Assembly (NCBI GenBank): GCA_003118195.1
Contig: BEXV01000565.1
Location: 85,914 to 145,653, forward strand
Reading direction: 5' to 3'
DNA: 59,740 bases
From: Hemicentrotus pulcherrimus
Taxonomy: Eukaryota; Echinodermata; Echinoidea; Camarodonta; Strongylocentrotidae
Position numbers and translations under genes: made by a program. The notes beneath the pieces are model-generated. The model searched no databases. It worked only from the letters and a program-made list of their open reading frames with translations, and was not told the origin of the DNA. Of this stretch, positions 46,261 to 59,396 are shown in pieces (the stretch's first letter is position 1; every line of letters begins with the position of its first letter).

Positions 46261-48113
46261 ATTGTCATCACAACCTAAAAGGTCATGGTAAAGTTAAAAT
46301 GCAAAATCCTAAAGAGGCATGGTATCCAAAGAAGAGGTTGCCATGGCACCAGGCTGCATATTACTAACGATCTTGTAAAAGTCCTGCATGTTCACCTGTG
46401 ACTTTGAAAGGCGTCGGTAACACCATGTCAACAAGAAACGAAGATGCACACACACAAAAACACATCCTATTGAAAAAAGAGGAAGATGTCTAGGAATGAA
46501 AAGAGATCAACGACAATGGCGGGGGTCCTTTGAGAGGGTTCTTTCAACGGCTGAGACACGATATTGATGTTTAGACTGACAAGTCGATCCCTATAATGGC
46601 AATTTTTAAAATTGATATCTAGCTGGAAAAAACCTTGCCCAGAGATCCATACATCTAAATTAAATTGGAAGCAGTTTGTGAATTTATTATCTTTTCTTTG
46701 CTGCTCAGGACTTGATTATTGAACTGGGAGTATAGGGAGTGCATGCAGACTAAGGAGACATAACCAGATCGAAATTGAAAAGTAATTGCCTATAAAGATT
46801 CTTTGTTTAGGTCTAAGGTTACATGATATAGCTGCTGCTGCTTCCTTGTGTGGCTTATGGCTGAGCTTAAATACGAGTTAACAAAATATCTAAATTAATT
46901 AATTACAAATTAAGTACTTTCTGTTAGACTCTATAAAAATAAAAATAACTTATTTTAACAAAAAAATGTTTGCATTGCGAATATGTTAAATGATACATTT
47001 AAGGAATTGAAGCATGCAAAACTCTTTGTAATAAATCATGCCCCATAAATTAAAAACAAAGGATTGGACTTATGCTTCTTAGAATTAGCAGAAGGGAATA
47101 TAAAACAGAATGGTTTTGATGAATATTTATAAAAACTTTAAATAATATAATGAGACATACAAAGAACAGTAATGTGGAATAGGTAAGATGAAGGGAAAAT
47201 TGTTACAACATCCCCTCATTTTAAAGCACTCAAGTATAAGCAGATGATGGGTTCCGCATGTAGTGCGTGCGTTACTCTAACGAGCAGGCAAAGATGAGAA
47301 CAAAGAAACACAATCCCTACGTCATCGTCTGGCAAACATTTTACCCAAATTGTAAGGCAACATCTCGTGGGTAAAATGAGCCTAAAATGACATAAAAAAG
47401 GTAATCAATACATCTAGCTGACTTTATATTGCCTATATTCTTTTCCTCTCACTCACAATATGTCATAGTTGTTCAGACAGGACATTGGTTCAACCAAAGC
47501 TATCAAAGCTTTTGTACTGTAATGTTATCAAAATAAATCACACAGTTATTGGAAAGGTCTAGTGGAAGAGTAGGGTATCTTTCTCTGCCAAAATTAAATT
47601 TTCAATGCAGCATACTCCTGATATTTTGTAAAATGACCAAACAAAGCTAAAACTTTCCTACATTTAAACCTTTCTCATCCAAAGTGAGGTTAAATTCTTC
47701 AGAGCATGTAAAATCTCACAATGATTGTTAATTTGTTATAACTTTCTGTATTTTCTGTTAGGCTGAATTAAGGCAAACAAAACATGATAGTAGAGATACC
47801 GATAGAAAGGGAAAACTGATTGTATTTTAGTATATGTAACTTTTTACCTACAAATAGGGAGAACATATTCCAATCTATAGATTGTCCTATTCAGTAGTCT
47901 TCTCTCCATATATATCGTCGACCAGCTGGCAGAAGGGCGTGAGCGACTCGAAAACTACTTTTTAAATTATTCACATTTAATGATTTAAACTGCATTCCGT
48001 CTCGAAAATAGGTTTTAAAACTTAAAAGAATAATAGAAATGTTATAGTAGAACACGGCCAAATTTTTTTTTGCGGAAATAAGTCAGTTTTATAAAAGTTT
48101 GAGGCAATTTAAT

Positions 48114-48182
48114 GATAACACCCTTCTGCTTAGCGCTTCATTTTTTACCTGAAATTCGAGCTAACACCCTTCTGCTAGCCAG
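48114..48182. repeat. Two arms of the hairpin family in direct orientation
   Basis: GATAACACCCTTCTGCTTAG at 48115 and GAGCTAACACCCTTCTGCTA at 48158 are two reverse-orientation arms. A forward arm, GCTGGCAGAAGGGCGTGAGC, lies 180 bases to the left at 47926. Confidence 0.5.
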
Positions 48183-51100
48183 GCAACGATATGTGGTCTT
48201 CTTAGAATTAGAAATATTAAGATTTGACCTTTAAACAAGGATACCACATACCTCAATGAATTATTCAATTCTTTAAGATTCCTCCTAATTATTGCCTTCT
48301 CTCAATATTGAAAAATTGATTTTTATTCCAATTCAATTACAAGTGAAAATAAAAGTTGTCAAATAAGATTTGATTTTTTAACCTAAAAAGAATATTCAGC
48401 TCAACAAGACTATTTCATTCTGTAAATTTATCCTTCCAAGTAATCATAATGACTAAAAATACATACTCAATGTAGATCATTCTCGCTTGTAAGGGAGGAT
48501 TAATTAGAACTGTCGAGATTCTACCTGTAACCAACAAAAATAGAGAGCCTACACCACTATGGAATCATTCCATTCCAGAAGATTCTTTTTCGTAATCATC
48601 TTGACTCAAAGTTCATCTGGAGTCTCACCCGGAAGTGAAAATGAGAATTTAAGATTTGACCTTTCACCTAAGAACATGAAGATACATGTCCTTTCGGAAA
48701 TCATTCAACTTAGATTCTTAGATACATGTATATATTATCATACTATCTTAACAATAGTCCATCTGGATATTCTTTACATCAGAATTCGTCTTATTGTCAT
48801 CCAAACAAGATCTGATGGGCATTACCACCTACCGCGAGTCCATACAACTCACTCCATACTACGTCACTACCATGGCATCTACATCTATTCTAATTGCTAT
48901 ACAGCTACGTGCTAGTCTGCTACAATAATGACACCCATCACCATGGCAACCAATTTTCGATCACAGGTACAGTGTCTCGCGCTATACATCCTGAATGCAC
49001 TCTATGTACACATGCAACACATAAGGAGAAAATGACTTTGATGGTGGCTTGTAATTATATATAATGATGAAAGCAAACAGGATTAAGTAAGAGTCATTGC
49101 CCTCGGGTGATTATGATCCTTTGTTTTGTATCAAATACACTTACAATGTCAGATTATGGCCTTTAAAGGGACTTACATGTTGTAACATTTTTCAGATGAG
49201 AGGAAATGGTTCTAAGGAAGTGACTTCAATGCTAGATGTACAATTAAAAATAATCTGAAAGTTTGAGTGAAAACGAACCATTATTAACGATAAAAATTGG
49301 GAAAAACTGATCTGATCTATTCCTTAATTCTCCCTGCTATATTATTACAATTTAATTACATTTTAGGTGAATATAAATCTTCACAAAGCAATGATTTGGC
49401 TCTATATCATTTCAGACATTTAAGTGTTGACAGATTTTTAAAAGCCTGTCTTATGTCTTATTTTTATGGTACAGTAGAAGGAATATAATAAGTAACATTT
49501 CATACATAAATTATGCAAGTTTTTCATAAACCTTCCACAAAGTTACCGAGTCACTTTATGGCAGTACATGTAGGTTTCTTTCATTTGTTGACTATGACAA
49601 TATATAATAAACAATTTTAGCAAAGTCTGAATAAACTTGATGTTGTACGATTCCTAGAAACCCAGTTGTAGCTGGGTTATTTGATTAAAACATCTTTATA
49701 ATACTTTAGTTTACATTATCTATACTGTATTCTTAATTGTTTCATGACCAAAGAGTTTCATGTTGTCACCTAAAAATATCTGCAATGCCGGAAATAAAAG
49801 TGACGAATGAATCATTTGAATTATGATATTGACAGTATTACTTATGTATATTTTTTGTTGTGGCTGTGGAGGCCAACTTTCTGTTTAAAAAAAATATGTT
49901 TGATATGAATTACCACTTACTGAATAAGAATGAATATTTTGCAGGATAATAAGAAGTACTTTTTATTCACATGCCAAAGCCAGCTTTTAAGACATTGCCT
50001 TGAACCCAACTACATGTACATACATGTACCTGTGTGCATCTTAAATTCAGATCATTATAAAATGCAACAATTATTGCATATGACGGGACAAAGAATGACA
50101 AATGTCAATATCTGATGGGCCTATGGAGACCAATCAGAGAGAAGCAGAAGTGATAGAAAGCAACTACTTTCATCCAGAAAGTGGGTCACCTTGCTACACA
50201 TACAATCAAGAATGAATTACAAGATCACACATATATATCTGTATAACTTGATAGGATTCATACATGTAGAAATATTGCTAGTTTCATTTAAGCTGTTTAT
50301 TTCACTCCTAAATGGCTTTGTTAATATATGTACAGTTACAAACTGAAAATGATAAAAACAAATATAAATAATTGAGCTTCATAAATGACATTTTAAAAAG
50401 CTGAAATATGGAGGAAAATAGTGTGTTTCAGAGTGAAAGTTGGAACATATGTACACAGGGAAGGAAAACAATGACTTGGAAAAAGAGTTGTAAGTAGACA
50501 GAAAAGAAAACTAAAAGAAGAAATGAATTAAAGGAAAGTAAAGTAAAAACCAGGAAAATGGAAAGTGGAGAGAGGGAGAAAGAAAAGAGAAAGAAAGGAA
50601 AAACAATCATGCCCCCAGACAAGGAATCTTGAGAAGGAAATAGGGAATAGGAAAAGAAAATCTAAATTCCAGGAGACAAACACTAATTCTTAAAAGCTAG
50701 TGGATAATGGCTCTTTCTGAGAACACTTGACTCTAAAGTTCTGATAATGATGAGTCATGCGTGTGGAATATCAAGTAACTACCGGTAGTTAATCGGAGCA
50801 CAGGAATGGGAAATCTTACAAGGTATAATACAAAATGCACAAAATGTATGAAAACATCGGTGTCAGTCTTGCAAATATGTATATATAAACATGTACAGAT
50901 GTATATATATTTATGTTTAATCTTATTTTGGTCATTATTTGTTTATTTCTCTCATTGAATTGTCAACGTAATGATTACAGAATAATGAAAGGAAGCAAAG
51001 GAATTTTCAATGCTAACAATAAAGAAGATATAATAATTGAAATGGGTTGCATACATGTAGATGTGGTCAAAGAAAAGTTATAACTTTGATGCACTTTTCA

Positions 51101-53112
51101 TAAAATCCAGTCTGTGTTTCCGTTGTCGCCTATTTGCCCAGCACATAACATGCCATGCGCATGAATTTTACCCTTATTTCTTCATACATGTTCAAGTATC
51201 ATCTGATCATAAAAATGCAATAAACCACTTCAATTGTCTACTTCAGACTTCCAATGCCATCAAACTTGAATACTCATTAATCAATCAGTCTTTCTTTGTC
51301 TCTGAGCAGTATGCAAAACTGCGCAACCATTTTTTGAACTAGCCACATCAGTCAGGATATTTATTTCAAGAGTAAAAACTTAAGTGCCATATTAGGGTGT
51401 ATATTTAGCATCAAGACAAGGCATTCTAATTCCCCTGTAAATATGATATATCTTGCACACATATACGATCATGAATTCATAAAAACATTATCTTATCATT
51501 TGAGTAACATTTATGCTATGAATGTTTGACAGCATTATTGGTAGTTCACTGTTGTTTATATGTATCAACCTTGAGAAGCTTTTGCAATTTAGTCACTGGT
51601 GGCAGTGAAAAAAACACAAAGCTTTCAACTCAGTCAAATTTTATTTGAAGCCAAGAGCGTGTTTTTTTTTATTACTACCAGTACTATTCATTGAGGATAC
51701 ATCTAAATAATGTTATTGTTTGCCTGAATGAGAATATTGATTTCCTGTTGTCTAAACATGCTGTTGCTCTATGTAAACTGGGTTTGATGGATGGAGTAAT
51801 GGAATTAAAGTGTATTTGTACTAAAATGTCAATAGGCCATCAGTATATTCCAGTAGATTAATAAACTGAGCAGTCTAGGGAACAAATACAAAGGTCTCCA
51901 ACAAGAGAAAACCTACAAGCCTTGTTTGCATATAATGTACTTTAATGCCTCCAAAAAAAAACAAAAAAACAAACAAACATTGTGACAAAATAAAAAAAAA
52001 TGATCCATAGTGTGCTTTAATCTTTTTATTACGACTTCCAAAATTAATCCTTCATAGGGGCCTATGTTGCATGGAGTTTCTTTCTTCCCCTCCATTTTAG
52101 ATTCTTTTACACGTGAACTGTTTAAAAAAAAATCTTTCTGCAGCATTTTCCCCTTGAATACAAGTGTAAGGGTGTCTTTAGAGACAAATAATCAATCCAG
52201 TTTTTGTCAAAAATCATTGTCATTCTAATCATATTCTTAATTTCTTTGGAATCAAAATAAGTAATAGTTTTGTTTCTTCCTTTGCCAGACTTCCAATTGT
52301 TTAAAAAATGATACAATAAAATTCATCTTCTCTTTTAAACATATTGAAACCTTTCCATACGTTTTCAATCATTTTTTTTATGATTTGTGAACTATACAAC
52401 CTTTTCCATTTTTGAAAAGACAAATACAAAATAGTTCCTTTAACTTCTCCACCAACAAGGGATGATTATAAAAGCAAGAAGAAGGATTGATCATTTTCCT
52501 GAAGACCTTGCCCATAATCCTCTTAAAGCCATAAGCTCCTCCTATCCAGCCCTACTTGGTAAATGAAGCGTGTAAGATGGCCGATGAGGATTTCTAACCA
52601 TCTTAAAGATTCCTCCATGATGATAGCAGCATCCTGCTCAGATGATGTTATCCTGGGCAGGCATCATCATCATCTCCATCTCTTATTAGATTGGATACAA
52701 TGTATGGCTTCTAATCATTTGATTACTGCTTTCTCCTACCTTGGTGGAGGTTAGGAGGAAACACGTACACTCAATGCCCATGGACCTGCACACGCTACAA
52801 AACCCATTTCCTTTTCCAAAGTAAGGTTAAGAGAAACATGTTTATATGCCTACACATATCCTTCCAGTTTTCACGAAGTGACAGTAGTGAGGAAAATCTG
52901 CAGGCAAATTGTATGCGATTTTCATTCACTACCGGCACTTCATGAAAATAGGAAAGATATGTACATGTACATGTATGCTTCAGCTTTCTCTAAACCCATT
53001 TCCTTTGTATACCTTTGTAAAAGTTTACATGAAAGAAACAAGTCTATGTACATGTACTCTACATGCTGGCTCATATGCATGCTGTTATCTTACATGTACA
53101 TGAAGCTAAGAT

Positions 53113-53259
53113 CAGAGATGCCAACCTCTTGACACACACAAAAAAAGAGACTTTAAAAAAAAATTTAAGAATTGTATTTTAAGAGGTGATATCGTATTAT
53201 CGTATTTCACTCTTATTATCGTACTAAATACGATTTAATCATACTGGTTCGCATCTCTG
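53113..53259. repeat. TIR element, 147 bp, CAGAGATGCCAACC ends
   Basis: Fourteen-base terminal inverted repeats CAGAGATGCCAACC (53113) and GGTTCGCATCTCTG (ending 53259) differ at one position. The interior is AT-rich with the repeated phrase ATCGTATTATCGTATT. There is no open frame. Confidence 0.7.
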
Positions 53260-53291
53260 TAAAATGTAAGGTAAATCTAGATGACTGTATC

Positions 53292-53569
53292 TACAGCAAT
53301 ACCTGCTTTAGCCACTATCAGTACAGAAAGAACACCTGTCTATAAAGGCTACGTTTCCTGTTTTGCTTGAACAGTGTTCCTTGAAGAAACACATTTTCAC
53401 ATTTTTAGCCTGTACATATAGAGCACATTCACATGTATGTTCTTACTTGAGTTGTCTTTTATGCAGGTTCTACTGTATGACAGGAACCTGTACATAAAGA
53501 CCACCTGCCTATTAAGATCACATTTTTGGTCCCCATTGAGCAGTCTTTATACATGCAGGTTCTTCTATA
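53292..53569. repeat. Two abutting TIR elements of the TACAGTnAAACCTG family
   Basis: A first unit runs from TACAGCAATACCTG (53292) to CAGGTTCTACTGTA (ending 53477). A second, shorter unit follows at once, from CAGGAACCTGTACATAAAGA to GCAGGTTCTTCTATA (ending about 53569). This looks like a tandem or nested insertion. Confidence 0.6.
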
Positions 53570-54920
53570 CTTTCTACCTCCTGCGGTCTTACCCCAGTAA
53601 AGTGTTTTCATATCTTAGTAAGACGACTGAATGGCATCTTCATCTCTTAATTCCTCTAAGCTTCTGTCTTTTGAGATAACGTATGATTATTCCATTCTTG
53701 GATGCATTCCAACTTTTATAGAGAGCAGGAAGGGTGTTACATAACTGTTTACCGTGAAGTTTACCTATGAAGTACATGTAGTACCCTACTTCCTCTGAGT
53801 ATACAATATCATAATTCTTGGAGTAGATAATCAGAAATGTATCATAAATATTTGATCCACAAATGAGGAGGGGGATTGGACTGACTAATAATATATGAAT
53901 GCATATGGTGCTATAGCATTCTTTACATCAAAAGTGTTTAGACAAAGACAAGCTAAAATATCCAAAATGTACAAATCATTAGAACTTCAGCTTACATTGT
54001 AACTTCAGCTTTGAACAAAATGTCTTCTCATTGTGTGAAAATACATTTGATAAAAAAGTAACTATGTCCATATTATGTACTAAAGCATCTCAAATTTCTT
54101 GTGTAGTGCATATAACAATGTAATGCACTCACTTGTCTTTAAAAAAAATCTGTTTTATCTTAAAATGTCATCATCATGATATACATGTATAAGAATCATT
54201 GTGCTTTGGTCATTTATAATAAAAGGAGAAATCCTTTTAGAAAGCCGTTTTCCATATGGTAAATTTTCTGCATTGCCTTTTAAAGCGCAAAATTAAGGCA
54301 AAGTAGAGAGAATGCAGGGGGGGGGGGGAGCAAACAAGAGAAAGGCAAAAAACTGTGAACCTCACTTTTAACCTCTTGAGATAAAACGAAATGGAATGAC
54401 ACCTATCTGTCTAGATAATCATATTACAAGGAGCGGGGAAAGTTGAGTGCTGGCAGGGAATGAGACCTGACAAGAAAGAAAAAAAAGGCGGCCTTTAGTG
54501 ACAAAATGACGCAGCTAAAAGAAGCGTGGTATTTACACACAAGGCCACCCCATGTTAGCTTCTCTCTCTCACGTTTCCAAGCTCTTCCACAGGAAATGCT
54601 TCATGGACTGATGCACCATGGGAAGTCTTTGGAAGTATTTAGAATCAACCAAAAGAAATATCACAAGATAACATTTTAAGGATTGGGTTTCGAGAATGTA
54701 ATTTTAAGTAATTCCTAGATCAAATAGATCAAATGAGAAAAAAAATGTCCTGAATGCTAGCTGAACATCAAAGGAATTAGAGAAGGAATGTAGGCATACA
54801 TCTAACAATCTATTGTTTTCTTTCTTGTCATTTTATGGTTCCGCATTGTTGTAGCTAATCATCTTGGCTTTTATTTGTCAACATACTTGAGTTTTCACAA
54901 TGAAAAGTAGCAGAACTCTG

Positions 54921-55070
54921 TTGCATAAAACTTACCACTGATGGTAAATTTCCCATCAATATCAACTACATGTATACAATGAAAACATTACTGAGCAGCC
55001 AATCAGATGAAGGCTACCAAGGAATTTACCATTTATGGCAACGTTACCATCAATGCTAAGTTTTATGCAA
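54921..55070. repeat. Foldback element, 150 bp, TTGCATAAAACTTACC ends
   Basis: Left arm TTGCATAAAACTTACCACTG then ATGGTAA pairs with right arm TTACCATCAATGCTAAGTTT then TATGCAA, with about three mismatches in 27. There is a second, inner pair of TTTCCCAT/ATGGCAAC-like words. Confidence 0.75.
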
Positions 55071-55218
55071 TGGGTGACATGGGTCCCTTGTACTGTAATA
55101 TACACTATGCAATGCAATCCTTTTTCGGAGTAAGAAGTTGAATTTGAATATGACTTTGGTATCTTGAGGTTAATATCTTTCTTGGGGAATATCACAAACC
55201 ATTACAATGTCTGTTTTA

Positions 55219-55292
55219 ATATAGCCATAAGGGTGTTTAATGAATATACTTTAACACCGAGTTAACACCATTCTTACTCTGAACAGAGGACC
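55219..55292. repeat. Short hairpin element, diverged copy
   Basis: Left arm AATATAGCCATAAGGGTGTT then TAATGAATATAC; right arm GAGTTAACACCATTCTTACT then CTGAACAGA. It follows the family layout with GGGTGTTAA in place of GGGCATTAA. Confidence 0.55.
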
Positions 55293-56418
55293 TTGTGACA
55301 GACAGGGGTTAGCTGAAAATATCTTGTAATTATACACTGCAGCTTTCAACACTCAATATTGATCACACATGTTATTTAATACAATTGCTTTATCGTTTAC
55401 ATTCACATGAATAGGTCACTCAGATTTATAATCTGAATAATTCACACAACAGATTTCACCAGCTTTCAAACGTGATACACGCATCTACAACCTGGAGTAC
55501 AATCTGAACATTGTCAAGTGCTTGCAACTGCCGTTTGAAGTACCTCTTATAATGAATGGAGTATGGCTCAAACAAAATCCTGTAAAACGTGCAGTGAAGC
55601 AGAAGAAATTCTGATCAAAACATAATGCAGTATAGAACTTTGTCTTTGCCCAGTAATACCAGTGAGCTCACGTTTTGGACATATTGCTGATGGCTGGAAA
55701 ATAATGCTACCCTTTTTTAATTTGCTTTATCTTTTTCAATGAAATTATTGTAGTAGCTTGAATGGAGCAGAGTAATAATAATATCCACTTGAGCACTTTG
55801 TGTGGTGTGTGTGAGTGATATACAAGTAACCAATATTAATATTGAAACTATTAAAGCTAGCTTTTACAAAAATGTCTTCTACATGAATTCATACTTCTTT
55901 ATACTCTTATTTCTCTCTAGACTTATTACACATAACCACTCAGCGTACATTGTACATGTGGTGTACATCCAATACTAAGTCAAAAGAGCTTTCAAAAGAG
56001 ATTCACAAACAGCTGAAATGGTTATTCGAGGCAAAATTTCAGGGTAAGGAGTCTATTCTAATTAATCTCAGAAAAATGTTAATTAAGTAAGCTGCATCAT
56101 CTAGTTAAAATCATAATTCAACTCATACTGTACATGTGTACAGTATATTTAAAATCAAGTTTCAAATTAATCTAATGGCTATAATAGAATGCTAGAAATG
56201 CTAGGAGGCAAACACACACATACATGTATTCCCTGTATATATTTATTTATATTTTGCTATAACCAATATCAAAGCTATAAACTAGCAATACAAGCACTAA
56301 GGCAGAGACATGAATTTCAACTCTTCCCCTACATGACCACCTATCATTTATCTCTTGGCTGGCTATTCTTTTAGCTACCCAATATGTGTGGGTTGTGAGT
56401 AAATTACGCCTTAATCTT

Positions 56419-56432
56419 GTTACTATGGTAAC
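56419..56432 (-). promoter_or_regulatory. Candidate RFX X-box
   Basis: The minus strand reads GTTACCATAGTAAC, a full match to the X-box pattern GTNRCC(N0-3)RGYAAC bound by RFX factors, which control ciliary genes in animals. No promoter or ciliary gene is visible nearby, so function is unproven. A 14-base near-palindrome can also arise by chance in 60 kb. Confidence 0.3.
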
Positions 56433-56636
56433 AAAACTGGGGCTTCAAGAAAGATCTACATGTATACTATTCCGCTTTTCCTGTCGCAGGTAAAGTACTG
56501 GCAAGCCAGGAACAAAGTATGAATACTAAAGTTTACATGCCATCGAACGCATAGAAAGAATGGAGAATCCGCAATGGTCAGTACTCAAGTAGAATATAAT
56601 ATAATGAAAGTAGTAGGCCACTTAATGGCAGACAGA

Positions 56637-56706
56637 CAGAGAGAGAGAGAGAGAGAGAGAGATACAGACAGACAGACAGTGAGAGAGAGAGGGAGAGAGA
56701 GAGAGA
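56637..56706 (+). repeat. GA microsatellite with ACAG units
   Basis: (GA)n split by a short (ACAG)n block near 56663-56680. Confidence 0.85.
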
Positions 56707-57521
56707 AGACAAAGGGAGATATGGGGTGTCCAAATAAAAAGATTTTTACAGGAATTATTATGAGGAGCAGCGTGAATGGAGTGAAAATAAAACAAATAGT
56801 AAAAGTATAATTAAACAAGAAATAAAATTATCTTCCAGCATTTCTCAAAAGAGTAGAGGATAAATACCATCAAGGCGGACCTTTCAACAAGATTAATACG
56901 AAGACCAGAGTTAAAAAAGAAGAAGAAGTGAGGGGAAAACTTTGGATTTGCGCAGCCAAACAAGATTAACCCCGAACACGCATCGGATCTGACTTTAGTG
57001 AAAGAAGACCCTCTCCCAGTATATCTAACGCCTTATCATCAATTCAAATCCTCCCAACGTGAGGGATTGTTTTGTTTTCCTACAGTGATCAAAACCGCTC
57101 ATATTACCGACGTCGTATTTTCTTTCACGGCACGCCGTGCATGCAACCACCATCGGCAAGCTTGGAGAATGAAACCGACTGCCAAGCTTTCCCGTCTCAT
57201 TTGCAAACTCAAAATGCAGCTTTCATTTGAGTCTCTCTTTTCCCTTCAGGCATCTCATTTTCATCTCCTCGATTCCCTCTACCTTTTAATTCATTTCCCT
57301 CCTTTAGAGTTTTCTACACCGATGCTCTGGTCAACCAGACGTGCATTCATTGGGTGCCACTTCTTACATGCTAAAATCAACCAAGAAAAACAGAGTCATG
57401 CAGACTCTAGTAAAAATATCCTCATACATGTATCAGTGTCAATACACATGTACTGTATACATGTACATGTATATACTGTATGCATGATTTATACAAACAA
57501 ATGCAAATGGTAAGCAGACCA

Positions 57522-57809
57522 GGGGGTGTTTCACAAAGATCGTAAGTCAAACTTAACTCTAAATTAGACTTAAACATTATGGTGAGCCATTTGTAGCCTT
57601 ACAATAAAATATACTCAAAAGAGAAAAATTCAAGTATTTTAGACTTTTATAAATTCCATATCAAGAACATGAAATCTCCTTGATAATAGAAAAATATGAA
57701 TGATTTGAATCAACATTTTATGCCTTTAAAAATAACGGCTTTCCATAATTGTAAGTCCAACTTAAAGATAAGTTCAATTTGGATCTTTGTGAAACAACCC
57801 CCCCCCCCT
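57522..57809. repeat. Foldback element, about 288 bp, GGGGGTGTTTCACAAAGATC ends
   Basis: The left end GGGGGTGTTTCACAAAGATC pairs with the right end GGATCTTTGTGAAACAACCC (57781), followed by a C run. Inner words GTAAGTCAAACTTAA and AAGTCCAACTTAAAG also recur. The right edge is uncertain because of the C run. Confidence 0.7.
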
Positions 57810-59310
57810 CCAGAAACCACTATTTGATGTAATGTATAAAATTCTAGCTTAAAGGGTCAAGTTTTATCCCTGCATTGGCCTACAGTAAAGCAAATTTTGA
57901 ATAATTTGACTGAAAAAAATTATGACATAAATTTCTTATACTGATTTGGTTTCTAAATGATTTTGGTACACAATATTATCATTTACATTTGTGCTTCCAA
58001 GGTCTAGTGAAATGCTCAGCTACATGTACTTCAAGTACTAGAGATAAACAGGAAACCCTACATTGATTTAAGAATGCAGGCAGCAACTGCTTGATGGCCG
58101 GACTGCACGTCTATAGTCACTTCAAGGCATTTTGAGCAGCAATTTCACAACAAGACAAGAAGACAGTGTTTGTCACAATCCATCCTTTTCAATACTCTAC
58201 TAACAAGCCTCAACAAATAAACCATCAAAACAATGTTGGCAAAACAACAACAAATAAAAATTCATGATTAAATAAGTCCAAAATATAAAGCAAAATGAAC
58301 TGCTTCAAATGCATCTGCATGCAATCAACTAAACAAATTGTGAAAAACAAAATGAATTAATTTGTTTTCTAAATGCTAAAAAGTCAAGTTACCACCAGTA
58401 CTTGTTTGTGTTTATCAGCAAAGATCAGGTAAACATTAATTTTTCAGGTAATTACAAAAACAGCTAACTGAAACTGGTGTGCACCTTTGCATACACTAAG
58501 CCGACAGGTACATGCAATTAAAAGTAAATTAATGAGTATACCTAATGAAATAGCACAATATGGCTCGCATCCTCTTAGAAAAAAATGCATTATAGATGTA
58601 GCATCACTCTTTTGCAATATTAAGAGTAAAGTGATAAACTATCAATATTAATTCATGCTGTACAGAGGAGATATGGCTGAGTCCTGAATCTATACTTTAC
58701 AAATTACATACAATTTTATCAAGTATGTATAGTTGTATTACTAAGAATATATTTCTTGAAGTCCTTTATAAAGGTTATAGTGTTTTTATTCTATTTTCTT
58801 TCTACATGTACATGTACATGTAGAAGTTAGAATGATTCTTGTACTGTACGTTATGTATGATGGATTTTCTAAATAAGATAAATTCTAAATGATTCCCTGA
58901 TTGATTAATTATGGTTTACTTGTTGGTACACAAGGATTGCAATTCAATATATAGATATTTCCTCATTCTTTTCTGGTGAAAAATATGTTTACCTGTAGTT
59001 GTTTATGATTGATTAATCAAAGAGTGCATTAAGTGTAGAAATTGACGACATTTGATTACAGTTTCCTAGTGGTGCAATATTTCCTAAATAAGACAAAGGC
59101 ACACATGTTATACTTTTATTTTCTTCATTATAACTTTATGAGATAATGATTAGGACGTGTATACTGTTTATTATAATATGAACAAATGCTGTTGCTTCAA
59201 ACTGTTAAAAACTGATAATTTGTCATATGGTGGAATGTAAATGTCCGACTATAAAATATCTTTGAATACGACATAAACAGTTTTCGGGACAATACAACAC
59301 ACTAGCCAGG

Positions 59311-59396
59311 GATACACTTGTTTGGAGCCAGAAGGATGGTAACTCATATCATTTAAATTCTGAATTAATGCCCTTCTAGCTCCATCTAGACAACAC
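59311..59396. repeat. Short hairpin element, GAGCCAGAAGGGC family (full copy)
   Basis: Left arm TTGTTTGGAGCCAGAAGGAT then GGTAACTCATAT; right arm GAATTAATGCCCTTCTAGCT then CCATCTAGACAA. The outer words TTGTTT and AGACAA extend the pairing, giving a boundary estimate similar to the copy at 34971. Confidence 0.75.

Noticed and set aside
51061..51342. Plus-strand 93-codon frame ending EYSLINQSFFVSEQYAKLRN
   Set aside because: There is a faint resemblance to ends of transglutaminase-like domains, but no core motif and no splice context. Chance is more likely in AT-rich DNA.
56998..57513. Plus-strand 171-codon frame
   Set aside because: The longest clean frame in the right part, but it has no recognisable domain. 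Its end runs into ACATGT repeats and the start is arbitrary.
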